DNA from: Bryobacterales bacterium
Lineage (GTDB): Bacteria; Acidobacteriota; Terriglobia; Bryobacterales; Bryobacteraceae
NCBI GenBank assembly: GCA_019261985.1
Contig: JAFAQY010000100.1
Coordinates: 1-64,000, forward strand
Length of the DNA: 64,000 nt
Direction: 5' to 3'
Numbering within the stretch: position 1 is the stretch's first letter; each line of letters begins with the position of its first letter. This document shows, one piece after another, positions 1-8,636 of the stretch. Under the pieces are notes generated by a model. That model did not search any database. It was not told the origin of the DNA and saw nothing but the letters and a program-made list of their open reading frames with translations. Both the position numbers and the translations under genes were made by a program.

Positions 1-140
1 CTATGCACGAAACGGCCAAACAAAACAACAACCTATAGGAGGAGAGCAGAACTAGTCGGATCTCAACAGCTTTCCCCGACTACAGATCGGATATCAGAAC
101 CGCGCAGGAGGAATGGTCTGCGCGCATAATTTAGGTGCCA

Positions 141-170
141 AGCCGCCGCAGGATGGCATCCTGCCCCACA
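141..170. repeat. Short copy of the GC-rich dispersed palindromic repeat
   Basis: A 30-base stretch with an inverted CAGGATG/CATCCTG core ending in CTGCCCCACA. The same ending closes copies near 2.8, 5.8, 7.0 and 8.6 kb. It lies downstream of the msrP stop codon. Confidence 0.55.
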
Positions 171-195
171 TTTCTGAACCAGAAGTCTAGCCATG

Positions 196-1113
196 TTAAT
201 AGTTCTTGATCAAATCGAGGGTGGAATAGAGCTTCGCAACCTCATCGGAATAACCATTGAACATTTGGGTTTTTATGTACTTCGGCCGAAGGACGGATCC
301 TTCGCCCAGCCGCAGTTCTTCAGCTTGGCTCCAACGGGGATGCTCCCGCATTGGGTTCACGTTTGAGTAGAACCCGTAGGCCGCCGGCCAACTCAGATTC
401 CATGTGGTCGGCGGCTGATTCTCCACGAAGCGAATTCGGACGATCGACTTGATGCTCTTGAATCCATATTTCCAGGGCACAACGAGACGGATCGGAGCAC
501 CGTTCTGGTTGGGTAATGTTTCACCATACAGACCCATCGTGAGAAGCGTCAGAGGGTGCATGGCTTCATCCAGGCGGAGGCCTTCGACATACGGAAATTG
601 GATGCCTGCCGCGCGGGATGAAATCATCTGGCCGGGATCGTAGACCGATTCGAAAGCGACGTATTTGGCTTTGCTCGTGGGCTGCACTTGCGAGAGAAGC
701 GCGCTCAGCGGGAATCCGATCCAGGGCACGACAATCGACCAGGCCTCGACGCAGCGATGCCTATAAATGCGCTCCTCGAGCGGAGCCAGCGTCATGATCC
801 GTTCGATGGCGAGGGTCTTCGGCTGCATCACCTCGCCCTCCAAGCGGATGGTCCAGGCGGGGTTGGGTTTCCACTTTGGAGCGTTGAGGGCAGGATCGTC
901 CTTGCCGGTGCCGAATTCGTAGAAGTTGTTGTACGTCGTGACGTCTTTTTGCGGCGTTATCCTTTCGGCGCCGGCATTGTACGATGTTTTCTTGGCGGTC
1001 AGCTTGGCGGCAAATGCCGCACGAGAGGCAGCCAGCGCTGCGAGGCTCGCGCCGAGAAAACGGCGGCGGTTCAGATAAACGTGCTTGGGTGTAACGGCGG
1101 AGTAAGGAAGCAT
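196..1113 (-). CDS. msrP: Protein-methionine-sulfoxide reductase catalytic subunit MsrP (molybdoenzyme)
   Basis: Periplasmic molybdopterin enzyme of the sulfite-oxidase fold (YedY/MsrP) that reduces methionine sulfoxide in envelope proteins. The N-terminus carries a twin-arginine export signal (RRRFLGAS) followed by an alanine-rich hydrophobic stretch. The motif HRCVEAW contains the cysteine expected to ligate molybdenum. The length of about 305 residues is normal for the family. I chose the ATG at 1113 because GGAGG lies 8 bases upstream; a longer frame starting at 1170 has no such site and would overlap the gene before it. It is the last gene of an operon with a sigma factor and a membrane coiled-coil protein, 16 bases after the latter. 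The usual haem partner msrQ is not visible on either side. Confidence 0.93.
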   Translation of the reverse strand: MLPYSAVTPKHVYLNRRRFLGASLAALAASRAAFAAKLTAKKTSYNAGAERITPQKDVTTYNNFYEFGTGKDDPALNAPKWKPNPAWTIRLEGEVMQPKTLAIERIMTLAPLEERIYRHRCVEAWSIVVPWIGFPLSALLSQVQPTSKAKYVAFESVYDPGQMISSRAAGIQFPYVEGLRLDEAMHPLTLLTMGLYGETLPNQNGAPIRLVVPWKYGFKSIKSIVRIRFVENQPPTTWNLSWPAAYGFYSNVNPMREHPRWSQAEELRLGEGSVLRPKYIKTQMFNGYSDEVAKLYSTLDLIKNY

Positions 1114-1129
1114 GGCGAATCCTCCAAAA

Positions 1130-2083
1130 TTATCGGCCTTTTCGGCGCAAATCAAGCTGGTGGCGGACACGGGCCAGGTCTAAGTTGGCCTTTGCCCGCT
1201 CCATCTCCAATTCTTCGAGCCGCATGGCCGCTTCGGCTTGGTCCATTGTCGACGCGGCGCCAACGCGAGCCTGCGCGGCAGTGTCCTGTGACAGCTTGCG
1301 GGCGAAGTCAATTTTCGGGCTGAGCGCTTTTTCGCGCTGCTCCGCCTCGGCCTCCAGGACACGAAGTTCAGCTTCGGCAGCATTGAACTTACGGGTGAGG
1401 AAAAATTTGCGGATATCAAGCTTCCTGCGGAATAGTTCCAGGGCAGCCTCTATTTCCGCAACACGAATTCGGGCTTCGTCCGCGTCTGTGAGAGAAGCGG
1501 CTCCGATCGAAACCGAGCGCTCCAAATCGCGTACCCGCATTTGCTCCAAATCGAGCGCTGCTTTAGGAGCTGCGGTATCGATTTGAAGGCGCTCGCGGAC
1601 AAAGTCGCGTCCGCTAACCAGAGGCGCCGAGATGTCATTAGAAGGCTCGCGTCCGGTAATGCGAACTTCCTCGATCTGCGACTCAATGGATTTGACGCGC
1701 GCCTCAGCCTGTGCAACGTTAAGGCTGTTTTCAAGAACGTTCATTTGATTGGCGGCGCCGAGCGGTATCTTTTTCTGAGTGGCGTCCAGCACCTGTCTCG
1801 CAAGAAGGAGTTCCTTTTGCGCCATAAGCTCCCGCTGCTCTAGCCCTGCAAGCACGTCGTCGCGATGTTGGTTGCTTTGAAGCTGATACGCGGCCGCAAC
1901 GCCGGCTCCGCCGAGCGACATCGAAACCAGCACAACGCCTGCGAGCGCAAAGGCCGCTTTCCTTCCGGACTTGGGCATCCACCTGGGAATCCGCGCGGAG
2001 CGATTGCGCCTCCGGACCTCTCCGGCAATCTCCCATTCCAGGTTTTCGACGAATTCCTTACTGGGCTCGTGTTGATCGTACAT
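1130..2083 (-). CDS. Single-pass membrane protein with long coiled coil, in sigma-factor operon
   Basis: About 317 residues of unrecognised family. A basic cytoplasmic segment of about 40 residues precedes one hydrophobic helix ([22 protein letters not shown]). The rest is almost entirely Glu/Arg/Ala/Leu-rich and heptad-like, so a long periplasmic coiled coil is likely. It lacks the HxxxCxxC motif of zinc-binding anti-sigma factors. The ATG at 2083 is preceded by AAGGAG at a good distance and overlaps the 3' end of the sigma-factor gene by 26 bases. Position suggests it could be a membrane partner or sensor for that sigma factor, which is inference. The next gene is msrP. Confidence 0.8.
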   Translation of the reverse strand: MYDQHEPSKEFVENLEWEIAGEVRRRNRSARIPRWMPKSGRKAAFALAGVVLVSMSLGGAGVAAAYQLQSNQHRDDVLAGLEQRELMAQKELLLARQVLDATQKKIPLGAANQMNVLENSLNVAQAEARVKSIESQIEEVRITGREPSNDISAPLVSGRDFVRERLQIDTAAPKAALDLEQMRVRDLERSVSIGAASLTDADEARIRVAEIEAALELFRRKLDIRKFFLTRKFNAAEAELRVLEAEAEQREKALSPKIDFARKLSQDTAAQARVGAASTMDQAEAAMRLEELEMERAKANLDLARVRHQLDLRRKGR

Positions 2084-2639
2084 TCGGGGTCGCTCCTTCA
2101 CCTTGTTGGGCACGGAAGGCCGTGGGGCCGAGTTTCTTCTTCAGCTTCTTTTTCAGTTTTTCGCGGGCTCGCCGCAGGCGGCCTTCAACGGCGCGCTCCG
2201 AAATCGAATGCTCAGCCGCGATCTCGCGAACCGACCTCCCGTCAAAATAGAAAGCTTCTAGAACATCGGCATCAGCCCGGCGCAATTGTGCCATGCCCCA
2301 ACCGATAGCGGCAGCAGCCTCGGCGTTAGTGGGTCCAAGCGCGGGATCTTCTGCCGCGAGATCGATGACGGCAGGATCCAACTGCTGGAGCCGGATCCGC
2401 CGGAAATGGCTCATAAGGATGTTGTGGGCCACTCGCAGAAGCCACGCGAGCGGCTCTTCAGGCAGGCCCTTCGCCGACCAGTCATCCAAGGCTCGCATCC
2501 ACGCTTCTTGAACCAGATCTTCCGCGAGGCTTTGATCCCTACCGACGCGGCGCGAGACGTAGGCATAAAGCGGCCGGATAGTTTGGCGATACATCAGGAC
2601 TACCTCGTCTTCGGGCAGCGGCCGGATCACTCGTATCAT
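2058..2639 (-). CDS. ECF-type RNA polymerase sigma factor
   Basis: Sigma-70 family factor of the extracytoplasmic-function class, about 193 residues. Region 2 is visible as LYAYVSRRVGR followed by AEDLVQEAWMRAL (the -10 recognition and core-binding part). Region 4 is visible near the C-terminus as the helix-turn-helix VREIAAEHSISERAVEGRL, ending in a lysine-rich tail. Regions 1 and 3 are absent, as expected for the class. The ATG at 2639 is the most plausible start; no strong ribosome site decides it, and an ATG 15 codons further in is possible. It heads an operon with a membrane coiled-coil protein and msrP, which suggests an envelope-stress or oxidation-response regulon (inference). Confidence 0.9.
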   Translation of the reverse strand: MIRVIRPLPEDEVVLMYRQTIRPLYAYVSRRVGRDQSLAEDLVQEAWMRALDDWSAKGLPEEPLAWLLRVAHNILMSHFRRIRLQQLDPAVIDLAAEDPALGPTNAEAAAAIGWGMAQLRRADADVLEAFYFDGRSVREIAAEHSISERAVEGRLRRAREKLKKKLKKKLGPTAFRAQQGEGATPNVRSTRAQ

Positions 2640-2785
2640 TGACGCGCGGCGTGCCGAAAACCCACGGTTTTTTCGCGCGCGGCCCGGGACGCGGGGCGCC
2701 CGGCATCGTCGATTCACACCAAGTGTTCGATAGCCGCTTCAATCCATAGCAGATGAATGGAGAACCAGCCGAAGGCTCGCCGATT

Positions 2786-2860
2786 CGTGCTTAATTGCAG
2801 TACTTCGCGTAACCGCGCAGGCGGGCTGAAGCCCGCCGCAGGCTGGCAGCCTGCCCCACA
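2786..2860. repeat. Dispersed repeat element, long form
   Basis: About 75 bases: a TTAATTGCAG...TAACCGC head, then the palindromes GCGGGCTGAAGCCCGC and CAGGCTGGCAGCCTG, ending CCCCACA. The copy at 8543-8614 shares both the head and the palindromes, so the unit is longer than the hairpin alone. Confidence 0.7.
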
Positions 2861-2883
2861 GTGCGCTGAACGGCGCTGTCGGG

Positions 2884-3267
2884 TCAATTTGGCCTGGTGG
2901 CGCCCTCGCCCCGGATTCGGTGTGTCACCCTCGCTACCAGCTTTCGCGGATCCAGCAAATGCTGCGGTCGAAAGGCGCGCTGCGACCAGCGGTTCCCTGG
3001 ATTGAACTCGATTCCGAGAAAATACCCGATCTCTCGAAAGACGCAGTATTGGACCGTGCCCGTCAGTTCCCCGCTCGGATAATGAATCCGCATCGGCGTC
3101 CCCAGCGGAACGGGACGCTCAATCTGGATACAAGCTCCCGATAAAGAAATATCTTCGAGGTTCGCCATCTCGCGGCGGCGCCGGCCGTTGAGATCTTTCC
3201 ACTCGATCTCCACCAGATCCGCGCACAACATTCTCGGTTCAATGCGCCTGTCCATCATAGTCGCCAT
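2884..3267 (-). CDS. PilZ domain protein
   Basis: Small cytoplasmic protein of about 127 residues consisting of one PilZ domain, the family that usually binds cyclic di-GMP. The two signature elements are present: the arginine pair RRIEPR at the N-terminus and DISLSGA (D/NxSxxG) about 35 residues later, followed by the beta-barrel strands to FLGIEFNPGNRW. The start at 3267 is chosen because it leaves a compact domain with no unstructured leader; MMDRR a few codons later is equally possible. It is divergent from the membrane-protein gene at 3345. Target and phenotype cannot be read from the sequence. Confidence 0.85.
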   Translation of the reverse strand: MATMMDRRIEPRMLCADLVEIEWKDLNGRRRREMANLEDISLSGACIQIERPVPLGTPMRIHYPSGELTGTVQYCVFREIGYFLGIEFNPGNRWSQRAFRPQHLLDPRKLVARVTHRIRGEGATRPN

Positions 3268-3344
3268 AATAATCCCATCGGCGGAAAATGTCCTCGGTTT
3301 AGCACTCGAATCACCACTGATACCATGTGGATGCAAGGACCGCA

Positions 3345-3956
3345 ATGGACGAATCTACAACTCCCGTCCCCGAGCAGTCTCAGTCCCCTTTGGTCCGATA
3401 CGCCCGGAGCGTGTTGATTTACGGCGTGCTGCTGATTGCCTTCGGCGTATTCCTGCCCTGGCGTAAAGGCCTGGATTTCTTCGATCCCGCACTGCTTTCC
3501 GCCTATGCCTGTCTGGGCATCGTTTTTGCCGGACCAGCAGCGGCGCAGGCGTTCGACAGGCGGCCCGAATCTATGAAGGAAGCCGTGGCACGGATTGCGC
3601 TTGCCTCAGGCTTCGGTGAAGCCATCGCGATCGCAATGCTCGCCTGCGGCCTCCTTACCGTCCGCCTCACATTGCCCTATTTACTGTTCGGACCGGACCT
3701 CGCCCTGCTCTCCGGGTCGGTTCTGCTCGGCTTGACGACATCGTTTGCGCTGTCCGCCTTAGCCGCGTGGATCGCCCTGCAATATTCGTCTGGAGCCGCG
3801 CGGCTGGCGTTGCGAATCGTGCTGCTTGTACTGGTGGTGGCGTTTTTTCTCCAATCGCGCTTGCTTCCGCAAGTAGCTGTCACGGGAGCGATCATCGCCG
3901 CGATTGCCGCGGCCGTCTTTCTCTTTCTCATCCGAGCCTCCCTGAGGCGGGCATGA
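3345..3956 (+). CDS. Hypothetical polytopic membrane protein
   Basis: About 203 residues with five or six hydrophobic segments and a short polar N-terminus. I do not recognise the family. AAGGA lies 5 bases before the ATG at 3345, which decides the start over an in-frame GTG at 3327. Its stop overlaps the start of the CPBP protease gene in an ATGA junction, so the two are translationally coupled and probably work together in the membrane. Confidence 0.75.
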   Translation: MDESTTPVPEQSQSPLVRYARSVLIYGVLLIAFGVFLPWRKGLDFFDPALLSAYACLGIVFAGPAAAQAFDRRPESMKEAVARIALASGFGEAIAIAMLACGLLTVRLTLPYLLFGPDLALLSGSVLLGLTTSFALSALAAWIALQYSSGAARLALRIVLLVLVVAFFLQSRLLPQVAVTGAIIAAIAAAVFLFLIRASLRRA

Positions 3957-4810
3957 CCCCCGATATTTCCGACGGCACTCCTGAGATAGACAAGCTGGCG
4001 TTAACGCAGCGCGTAGGTCTGTTCGTGCTGATCGGGTGGCTATGCGTGCTCGGATTCCCGATCCTGCTTCAAGCCGTACCGGCCGGACTTCTGGTTACGT
4101 CCGCTCTCTCCACCTTCGCCGCGGGCGCCATCGCGAACGCCATTACGGTTCGCATATACGAACACGGGCGTTTGGCCGACTTCGGCTTGGGCAAATCGCC
4201 GGTTGCGGGAAAAGAGTTCCTGTTAGGCGCTACGGTGGGGGCAAGCGCCGCGGTGGCCGTGCTTGGGTTTCCACTGGTATTTCACATCGCAGAGCTTGAC
4301 AAGACGCCCACGACGGTTGGCCACCCCTGGGCGGCAGTCCCTGTGGTTGCAATCGCGTTACTGTTCGGCGCCGCCGGAGAAGAGATGCTGTTCCACGGCT
4401 ACGCCTTCCAATTGCTGGTGCGGACCATGGGACCGTTCGCGACCATCCTGCCCGCGGGAGTTGTTTTCGGCCTGGCCCACACGGGGAACCAGAACGCGAC
4501 CGCGCTCGGCATCGTGAACACGTTCGCGTGGGGAATTCTTCTCGGCTATGCATATTGGGAAACGGGAGCCCTGTGGCTGCCGATCGGATTGCATTTCGGC
4601 TGGAATGTAGTTTTGCCGTTGCTGGGGGCGAATCTCAGCGGGTTTACAATGGGGCTGACTGGATATGCGCTGCACTGGAGCGCAGGGCGCCTCTGGAGCG
4701 GCGGCGACTACGGACCTGAAGGAAGCTTGTTGACTACTTTCGTAGTCATCGCGTTGTTCTGGGTTCTGGCGCGCGCCAGCCGCAGCCGTAACGTGGCCGG
4801 AAACAGTTAA
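3953..4810 (+). CDS. CPBP family intramembrane metalloprotease (CAAX protease-like)
   Basis: About 285 residues with eight or so hydrophobic segments. The CPBP (Abi) motifs appear in order: GAAGEEMLFHG (the diglutamate motif), FGLAHTGNQ (FxxxH) and LHFGWNVV (HxxxN). In most members the first motif reads EExxxR; here histidine stands in the arginine position. Family members are membrane-embedded proteases linked to prenyl-protein processing or bacteriocin self-immunity; the substrate here is unknown. The start at 3953 is set by the ATGA overlap with the preceding gene; a longer upstream frame is out-of-frame translation of that gene. Confidence 0.88.
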   Translation: MTPDISDGTPEIDKLALTQRVGLFVLIGWLCVLGFPILLQAVPAGLLVTSALSTFAAGAIANAITVRIYEHGRLADFGLGKSPVAGKEFLLGATVGASAAVAVLGFPLVFHIAELDKTPTTVGHPWAAVPVVAIALLFGAAGEEMLFHGYAFQLLVRTMGPFATILPAGVVFGLAHTGNQNATALGIVNTFAWGILLGYAYWETGALWLPIGLHFGWNVVLPLLGANLSGFTMGLTGYALHWSAGRLWSGGDYGPEGSLLTTFVVIALFWVLARASRSRNVAGNS

Positions 4811-4815
4811 GCCAG

Positions 4816-4860
4816 CCGTAAGGTCGTTGTAATAGACGGCCGGAAGGCCGTTGTAATAGA
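4816..4860. repeat. Two-copy imperfect tandem repeat
   Basis: CCGTAAGGTCGTTGTAATAGA followed after four bases by CGGAAGGCCGTTGTAATAGA. It fills the short gap between the CPBP gene and the next gene. Confidence 0.6.
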
Positions 4861-4876
4861 AAGTGAGATATTCGCC

Positions 4877-5707
4877 ATGAGAACTCGATTGCTTGCATCG
4901 GGCCCGATCATTGGCGCCGCGTTAGCCGCCTTGCTTTCGCTCCCCAGTCTGCGAGCAGACTCCAAGAAATCCGCCGAGGACCAACATGTCGAGTTGATCC
5001 GAGGGCTCACCGCCGAGTGGGCTACGGTAAAAGCCTATTTGCCGCGATCCAAGAAGCCGCTGGACTTCGATTCGAGCGGTGCGTGGGACAAGGACAAATG
5101 GCAGGAAATCGGCCGTGAACTCGGGCCAACGGGCAAGATCGGCGACCTTATCCAGATCACGCACGTCAGCATCGAAAAGGACGCGATCGTGCTGGAGCTC
5201 AATCACGGCACGAAAGGCAGCGGCCATTGGTATGACCACGTGCAAGCCGGAATCGGCGGCGCCACGCAGCCGATCAATAGCGGCCAAACGTCGACCGTTG
5301 ACACCGGGATCGCAGTAGCGGGCACCAATATAGCCGTTCGCTTCAGCAAAGGCATCGGCGACGTAACCACCGCCGATGTCAAAAAGATGCTCAAGCCGGT
5401 CCTTGATTTCGACAAGCAAACCGTAACGGAGAACTATGTCGACACGCTCCCGCCCGAGATTAAGAAGGCCGTCCAGGATAAGAAGGCTATTGAGGGCATG
5501 GACCGCGATCAGGTTCTTCTAGCGCTCGGCCGCCCTGTCCGGAAGAGCCGCGAGACTAAGGATGGCCAGGAGATCGAAGACTGGATTTACGGCGAACCTC
5601 CGGGCCGCATCACGTTTGTGACTTTCACGGCCGGCAAAGTGATTCACGTTAAAGAAACCTACGCCGGCTTAGGCGGCAGCATCGCCGGAAGCACAGCTCA
5701 AAAATAG
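4877..5707 (+). CDS. Exported hypothetical protein with BamE/OmlA-like C-terminal segment
   Basis: About 276 residues. The N-terminus is a clear Sec signal (basic MRTR, hydrophobic core, then ...SLPSLRADS). The mature protein is charged. Residues from about 214 onward (GMDRDQVLLALGRPVRKSR, then DWIYG and TFVTFTAGKVIHV) resemble the SmpA/OmlA/BamE fold, in which a short helix pair precedes a three-stranded sheet. No lipobox cysteine was seen, so it is more likely periplasmic than a lipoprotein. The middle domain is not recognised. It stands alone between the CPBP pair and a glycosyltransferase gene. Confidence 0.75.
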   Translation: MRTRLLASGPIIGAALAALLSLPSLRADSKKSAEDQHVELIRGLTAEWATVKAYLPRSKKPLDFDSSGAWDKDKWQEIGRELGPTGKIGDLIQITHVSIEKDAIVLELNHGTKGSGHWYDHVQAGIGGATQPINSGQTSTVDTGIAVAGTNIAVRFSKGIGDVTTADVKKMLKPVLDFDKQTVTENYVDTLPPEIKKAVQDKKAIEGMDRDQVLLALGRPVRKSRETKDGQEIEDWIYGEPPGRITFVTFTAGKVIHVKETYAGLGGSIAGSTAQK

Positions 5708-5761
5708 TGGAACAGCCCGGTGGGTCGGCTTCAGCTCGCGGCGGAGGTGAGTGCGGTATTC

Positions 5762-5817
5762 AGGCTGGCGGGCTGAAGCCGGCCGCAGGCTTAAACCCGG
5801 CTGAAGCCTGCCCCACT
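5762..5817. repeat. Dispersed palindromic repeat
   Basis: GGCGGGCTGAAGCC...GGCCGCAGGCTTAAAC...GGCTGAAGCCTGCCCCAC, a variant of the element at 2.8 and 8.6 kb. It ends 10 bases before the start codon of the glycosyltransferase gene. Confidence 0.65.
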
Positions 5818-5827
5818 TAGTTTAGTA

Positions 5828-6919
5828 ATGGCCAGTGCTCGCCTCCTTTGTGTCCTTACTACTCTGCTTGGGAACAAATCCACCACTCAGCGCATCATCG
5901 ACGCGCTGAACAAAGTTCCTAACCTGGACACGAAGTATGTAACGCTTGCTCCGGACGATTACGCGCGCTATCCCGCCCCGCGCTGGGCGCGCGTAACCAA
6001 TCCCTGGCACGTGCAATACATCGCGCGAAAAAAGCTTCAGCCGTTTGTGAATGAGCAGTTCGACCTGCTGTTCGTTTACTCGTGGGAATTCGTCTGTGCC
6101 TTCCGCGATCTCGCTTGTCGAATGCCCGCCGCCGCGTTGATGGACTCCGTCCCTTCCACTATCGACTACCAACTCCGGGAGCGCGGCCTGGGAGGGTGGA
6201 AGCGGAGCCTCTCGCATCAGCTCCATCACGGCTCGTTCCGCAGAGCGGCTCAACACTTCCGGCTGTTCCTGCCAATGGGCTCCGATTGCGCCGATGCGCT
6301 GACGCAAGATTACGGCGTTCCGCTCGAGCGGCGGTTTATTACGCTGGCGCCGCAAGACCTTAGCACGTGGAAACCCGCCGGACGGATTTACGCTCCTCCG
6401 ATGCAGCTTCTGTTCGTCGCGAACGACTTTTCCCGAAAGGGCGGCGACTTTCTGCTGCGACTTTATTCGGGGCATCTGAGCCATACCTGCAAGCTTACGA
6501 TCGCCTCTAACGACGCCTCGATAGAATCGCGAATTTTGCCCGCGGGAGTAACCTGGCTGCGAGGCCGCACGCGGGACGAACTCTTGAAGGTGTATCAACA
6601 AAGCCATTTATTTTTGTTTCCGACGCAGCAGGACTACATGCCCCAAGTTCTGGCTGAAGCGCTGGCCACAGGCCTGCCCTGCATGGCGAATGATGTTGGT
6701 GGTATCCGCGACCTGGTCCGCGATGGGGAGACCGGGTTCCTGATGTCACTTGCCGCGCCGCCGGGAAAGTGGGCCGACAAGATTCTATCTCTGGCCGAAA
6801 ATCCCGCCACGCTTCGCCGCCTCTCGGCTAACGCGCGGACGTTGGCGGAGGAGGGGCTTGATTTGACTGGTTTTGAGGATCTTATTAGGGCCGTGATTGA
6901 CCGGCTGGGGTCTGGGTAG
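5828..6919 (+). CDS. Family 4 glycosyltransferase (GT-B fold)
   Basis: About 363 residues. The C-terminal half shows the family-4 donor-binding signature: MPQVLAEALATGLPCMANDVGGIRDLVRDGETGFLM, which contains the EALATG and GG.. motifs and the conserved glutamates. The N-terminal acceptor domain is less typical. It probably transfers a sugar to a lipid-linked or secreted glycan at the cytoplasmic face, but donor and acceptor are not readable. A dispersed repeat sits directly before the ATG and another directly after the stop, so it is probably transcribed alone. Confidence 0.88.
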   Translation: MASARLLCVLTTLLGNKSTTQRIIDALNKVPNLDTKYVTLAPDDYARYPAPRWARVTNPWHVQYIARKKLQPFVNEQFDLLFVYSWEFVCAFRDLACRMPAAALMDSVPSTIDYQLRERGLGGWKRSLSHQLHHGSFRRAAQHFRLFLPMGSDCADALTQDYGVPLERRFITLAPQDLSTWKPAGRIYAPPMQLLFVANDFSRKGGDFLLRLYSGHLSHTCKLTIASNDASIESRILPAGVTWLRGRTRDELLKVYQQSHLFLFPTQQDYMPQVLAEALATGLPCMANDVGGIRDLVRDGETGFLMSLAAPPGKWADKILSLAENPATLRRLSANARTLAEEGLDLTGFEDLIRAVIDRLGSG

Positions 6920-6970
6920 AGCCAGGTGGGCAGGATAATGCCAACCCGCGCTGACAGCGTAATACCGGCA

Positions 6971-7013
6971 TTGCGCGATTGGCAATCGCGCGCAGGGTGC
7001 AACCTGCCCCACA
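6971..7013. repeat. Dispersed palindromic repeat
   Basis: Inverted GCGATTGGCAATCGC followed by CAGGGTGCAACCTGCCCCACA; same family as the copies at 2.8 and 14.2 kb. It lies between the glycosyltransferase and fumC. Confidence 0.65.
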
Positions 7014-7031
7014 GTTCTACACTGGGGGCGT

Positions 7032-8417
7032 ATGCCATCCGCATTCCGCACCGAATACGACACCATGGGCGAGATGCAAGTGCCCGCCTCCGCGCTTTAT
7101 GGAGCACAAACCCAGCGCGCCGTCGAAAATTTCCCCATCAGCGGGCTCCGCTTTAACCGCGGCTTTATTCGCGCGCTTGGGCTTATCAAAGCCGCCGCTG
7201 CGAAAACCAATGCCGCGCTCGGCCAACTACCTCCGACGTTGGCCGCCGCCATCCATACTGCCGCCGAGGAAGTTGCCGACGGCCGATACGACGGCCAGTT
7301 CGTCATCGATATGTTTCAAACGGGCAGCGGCACGTCGACGAATATGAACGTTAACGAGGTCATTGCCCGACGCGCGGGCGATATCGTCGGGGACGGAACG
7401 CGCATTCACCCCAACGATCAAGTCAACCTGAGCCAATCGAGCAACGACGTGTTTCCAACCGCAATCCATCTCGCCGCGTCCGAAACTGTGCATCGTAATC
7501 TCTTCCCGGCGATGGAGGCTCTGCATCAGGCGCTAGCGGGAAAGGCCGAGCAATTCTGGAACATCCTGAAGATCGGCCGCACGCACCTGCAGGATGCGGT
7601 TCCGATGCGCCTCGGTCAGGAGTTCCGGGCCTATGCTCGCCAGGTTGAATCGAACCGCGGGCGGATTGCCGCTGCACTAGACGGCATTCTTGAACTGCCT
7701 CTGGGTGGGACGGCGGTTGGCTCCGGCCTCAACGCTCCGAAAGGCTTCGCTGCGTCGGTTATCAAGCAATTGGCCGAAACAACGGGACTGCGGTTTCGCG
7801 AAGCCCGCGACCATTTCGAAGCCCAAGCCTCGAAAGATGCCGTTGCGTTCCTCAGCTCCGCGCTAAAGACGTACGCGCTCGCGCTCACGAAAATCGCGAA
7901 CGACATCCGGTGGCTGGCGTCGGGCCCGCGCTGCGGGCTGGGCGAAATTCGCCTGCCCGAAGTGCAACCCGGCTCCAGCATCATGCCCGGCAAAGTCAAC
8001 CCGGTGATCGCCGAAAGCCTGCTTATGGTGTGCGCCCAAGTGATCGGCAACGATACGAGCATCGCCTGGTGCTGCGCCGCAGGCAATTTCGAGCTGAACA
8101 CGATGATGCCGCTGATGGCTTACAATCTGCTTCAATCCGTCGAGTTGCTCGCGTCCGGCTCCAAAAACTTCGCGGAAAGATGCGTCGCGGGTATCGAAGC
8201 CAACCAGGACCGCCTCAATGACCTGCTTGAGCGCTCGCTGGCCCTCTGCACCGCGCTCACTCCCGAAATCGGTTACGAGCGCGCCGCCTCGCTGGCGAAG
8301 AAAGCCGCGTCTACCGGCCGCACGATCCGTGAGATCGCCGAAGCGGACGGCTCGATTCCGAAAGACCGCCTCGCGCAACTGCTCGACCCGTGGACAATGG
8401 TCGGGGGGAATGATTGA
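7032..8417 (+). CDS. fumC: Fumarate hydratase class II
   Basis: Iron-independent fumarase that interconverts fumarate and malate in the citric acid cycle, cytoplasmic homotetramer. The length of 461 residues is normal. The superfamily signature GSSIMPGKVNP is intact, as are the early GSGTSTNMNVNEV and HPNDQVNLSQSSND motifs that hold active-site residues. Argininosuccinate lyase and aspartase share the fold, but the close match of these motifs and the N-terminal DTMGEMQVP segment favour fumarase. The ATG at 7032 gives a standard N-terminus. It has no operon partner. Confidence 0.96.
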   Translation: MPSAFRTEYDTMGEMQVPASALYGAQTQRAVENFPISGLRFNRGFIRALGLIKAAAAKTNAALGQLPPTLAAAIHTAAEEVADGRYDGQFVIDMFQTGSGTSTNMNVNEVIARRAGDIVGDGTRIHPNDQVNLSQSSNDVFPTAIHLAASETVHRNLFPAMEALHQALAGKAEQFWNILKIGRTHLQDAVPMRLGQEFRAYARQVESNRGRIAAALDGILELPLGGTAVGSGLNAPKGFAASVIKQLAETTGLRFREARDHFEAQASKDAVAFLSSALKTYALALTKIANDIRWLASGPRCGLGEIRLPEVQPGSSIMPGKVNPVIAESLLMVCAQVIGNDTSIAWCCAAGNFELNTMMPLMAYNLLQSVELLASGSKNFAERCVAGIEANQDRLNDLLERSLALCTALTPEIGYERAASLAKKAASTGRTIREIAEADGSIPKDRLAQLLDPWTMVGGND

Positions 8418-8542
8418 CGCTCCGGCGATGGTAGGGGCGGGTTACGGCTTGCCGCTGATGCTCTAGCGGCGCCCGGGCCGTATTGTTCTTCGTCGTATGG
8501 GACCAGCACTGGTACGAAGCGGCGATACAGCCTTTCGCCTGG

Positions 8543-8614
8543 TGCGCTAATTGCAGAGTTTCACATAACCGCTCGGCGGGCTAAAGCCCGCCGCAGGCTT
8601 AAGCCTGCCCCACA
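8543..8614. repeat. Dispersed repeat element, long form
   Basis: GCTAATTGCAG...CATAACCGC head, GCGGGCTAAAGCCCGC palindrome, CAGGCTTAAGCCTG palindrome, then CCCCACA. It parallels the copy at 2786-2860 over its whole length. It separates fumC from the convergent TonB-type gene. Confidence 0.7.
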
Positions 8615-8636
8615 GCGGGTGGTTCCGGCCATCGCG

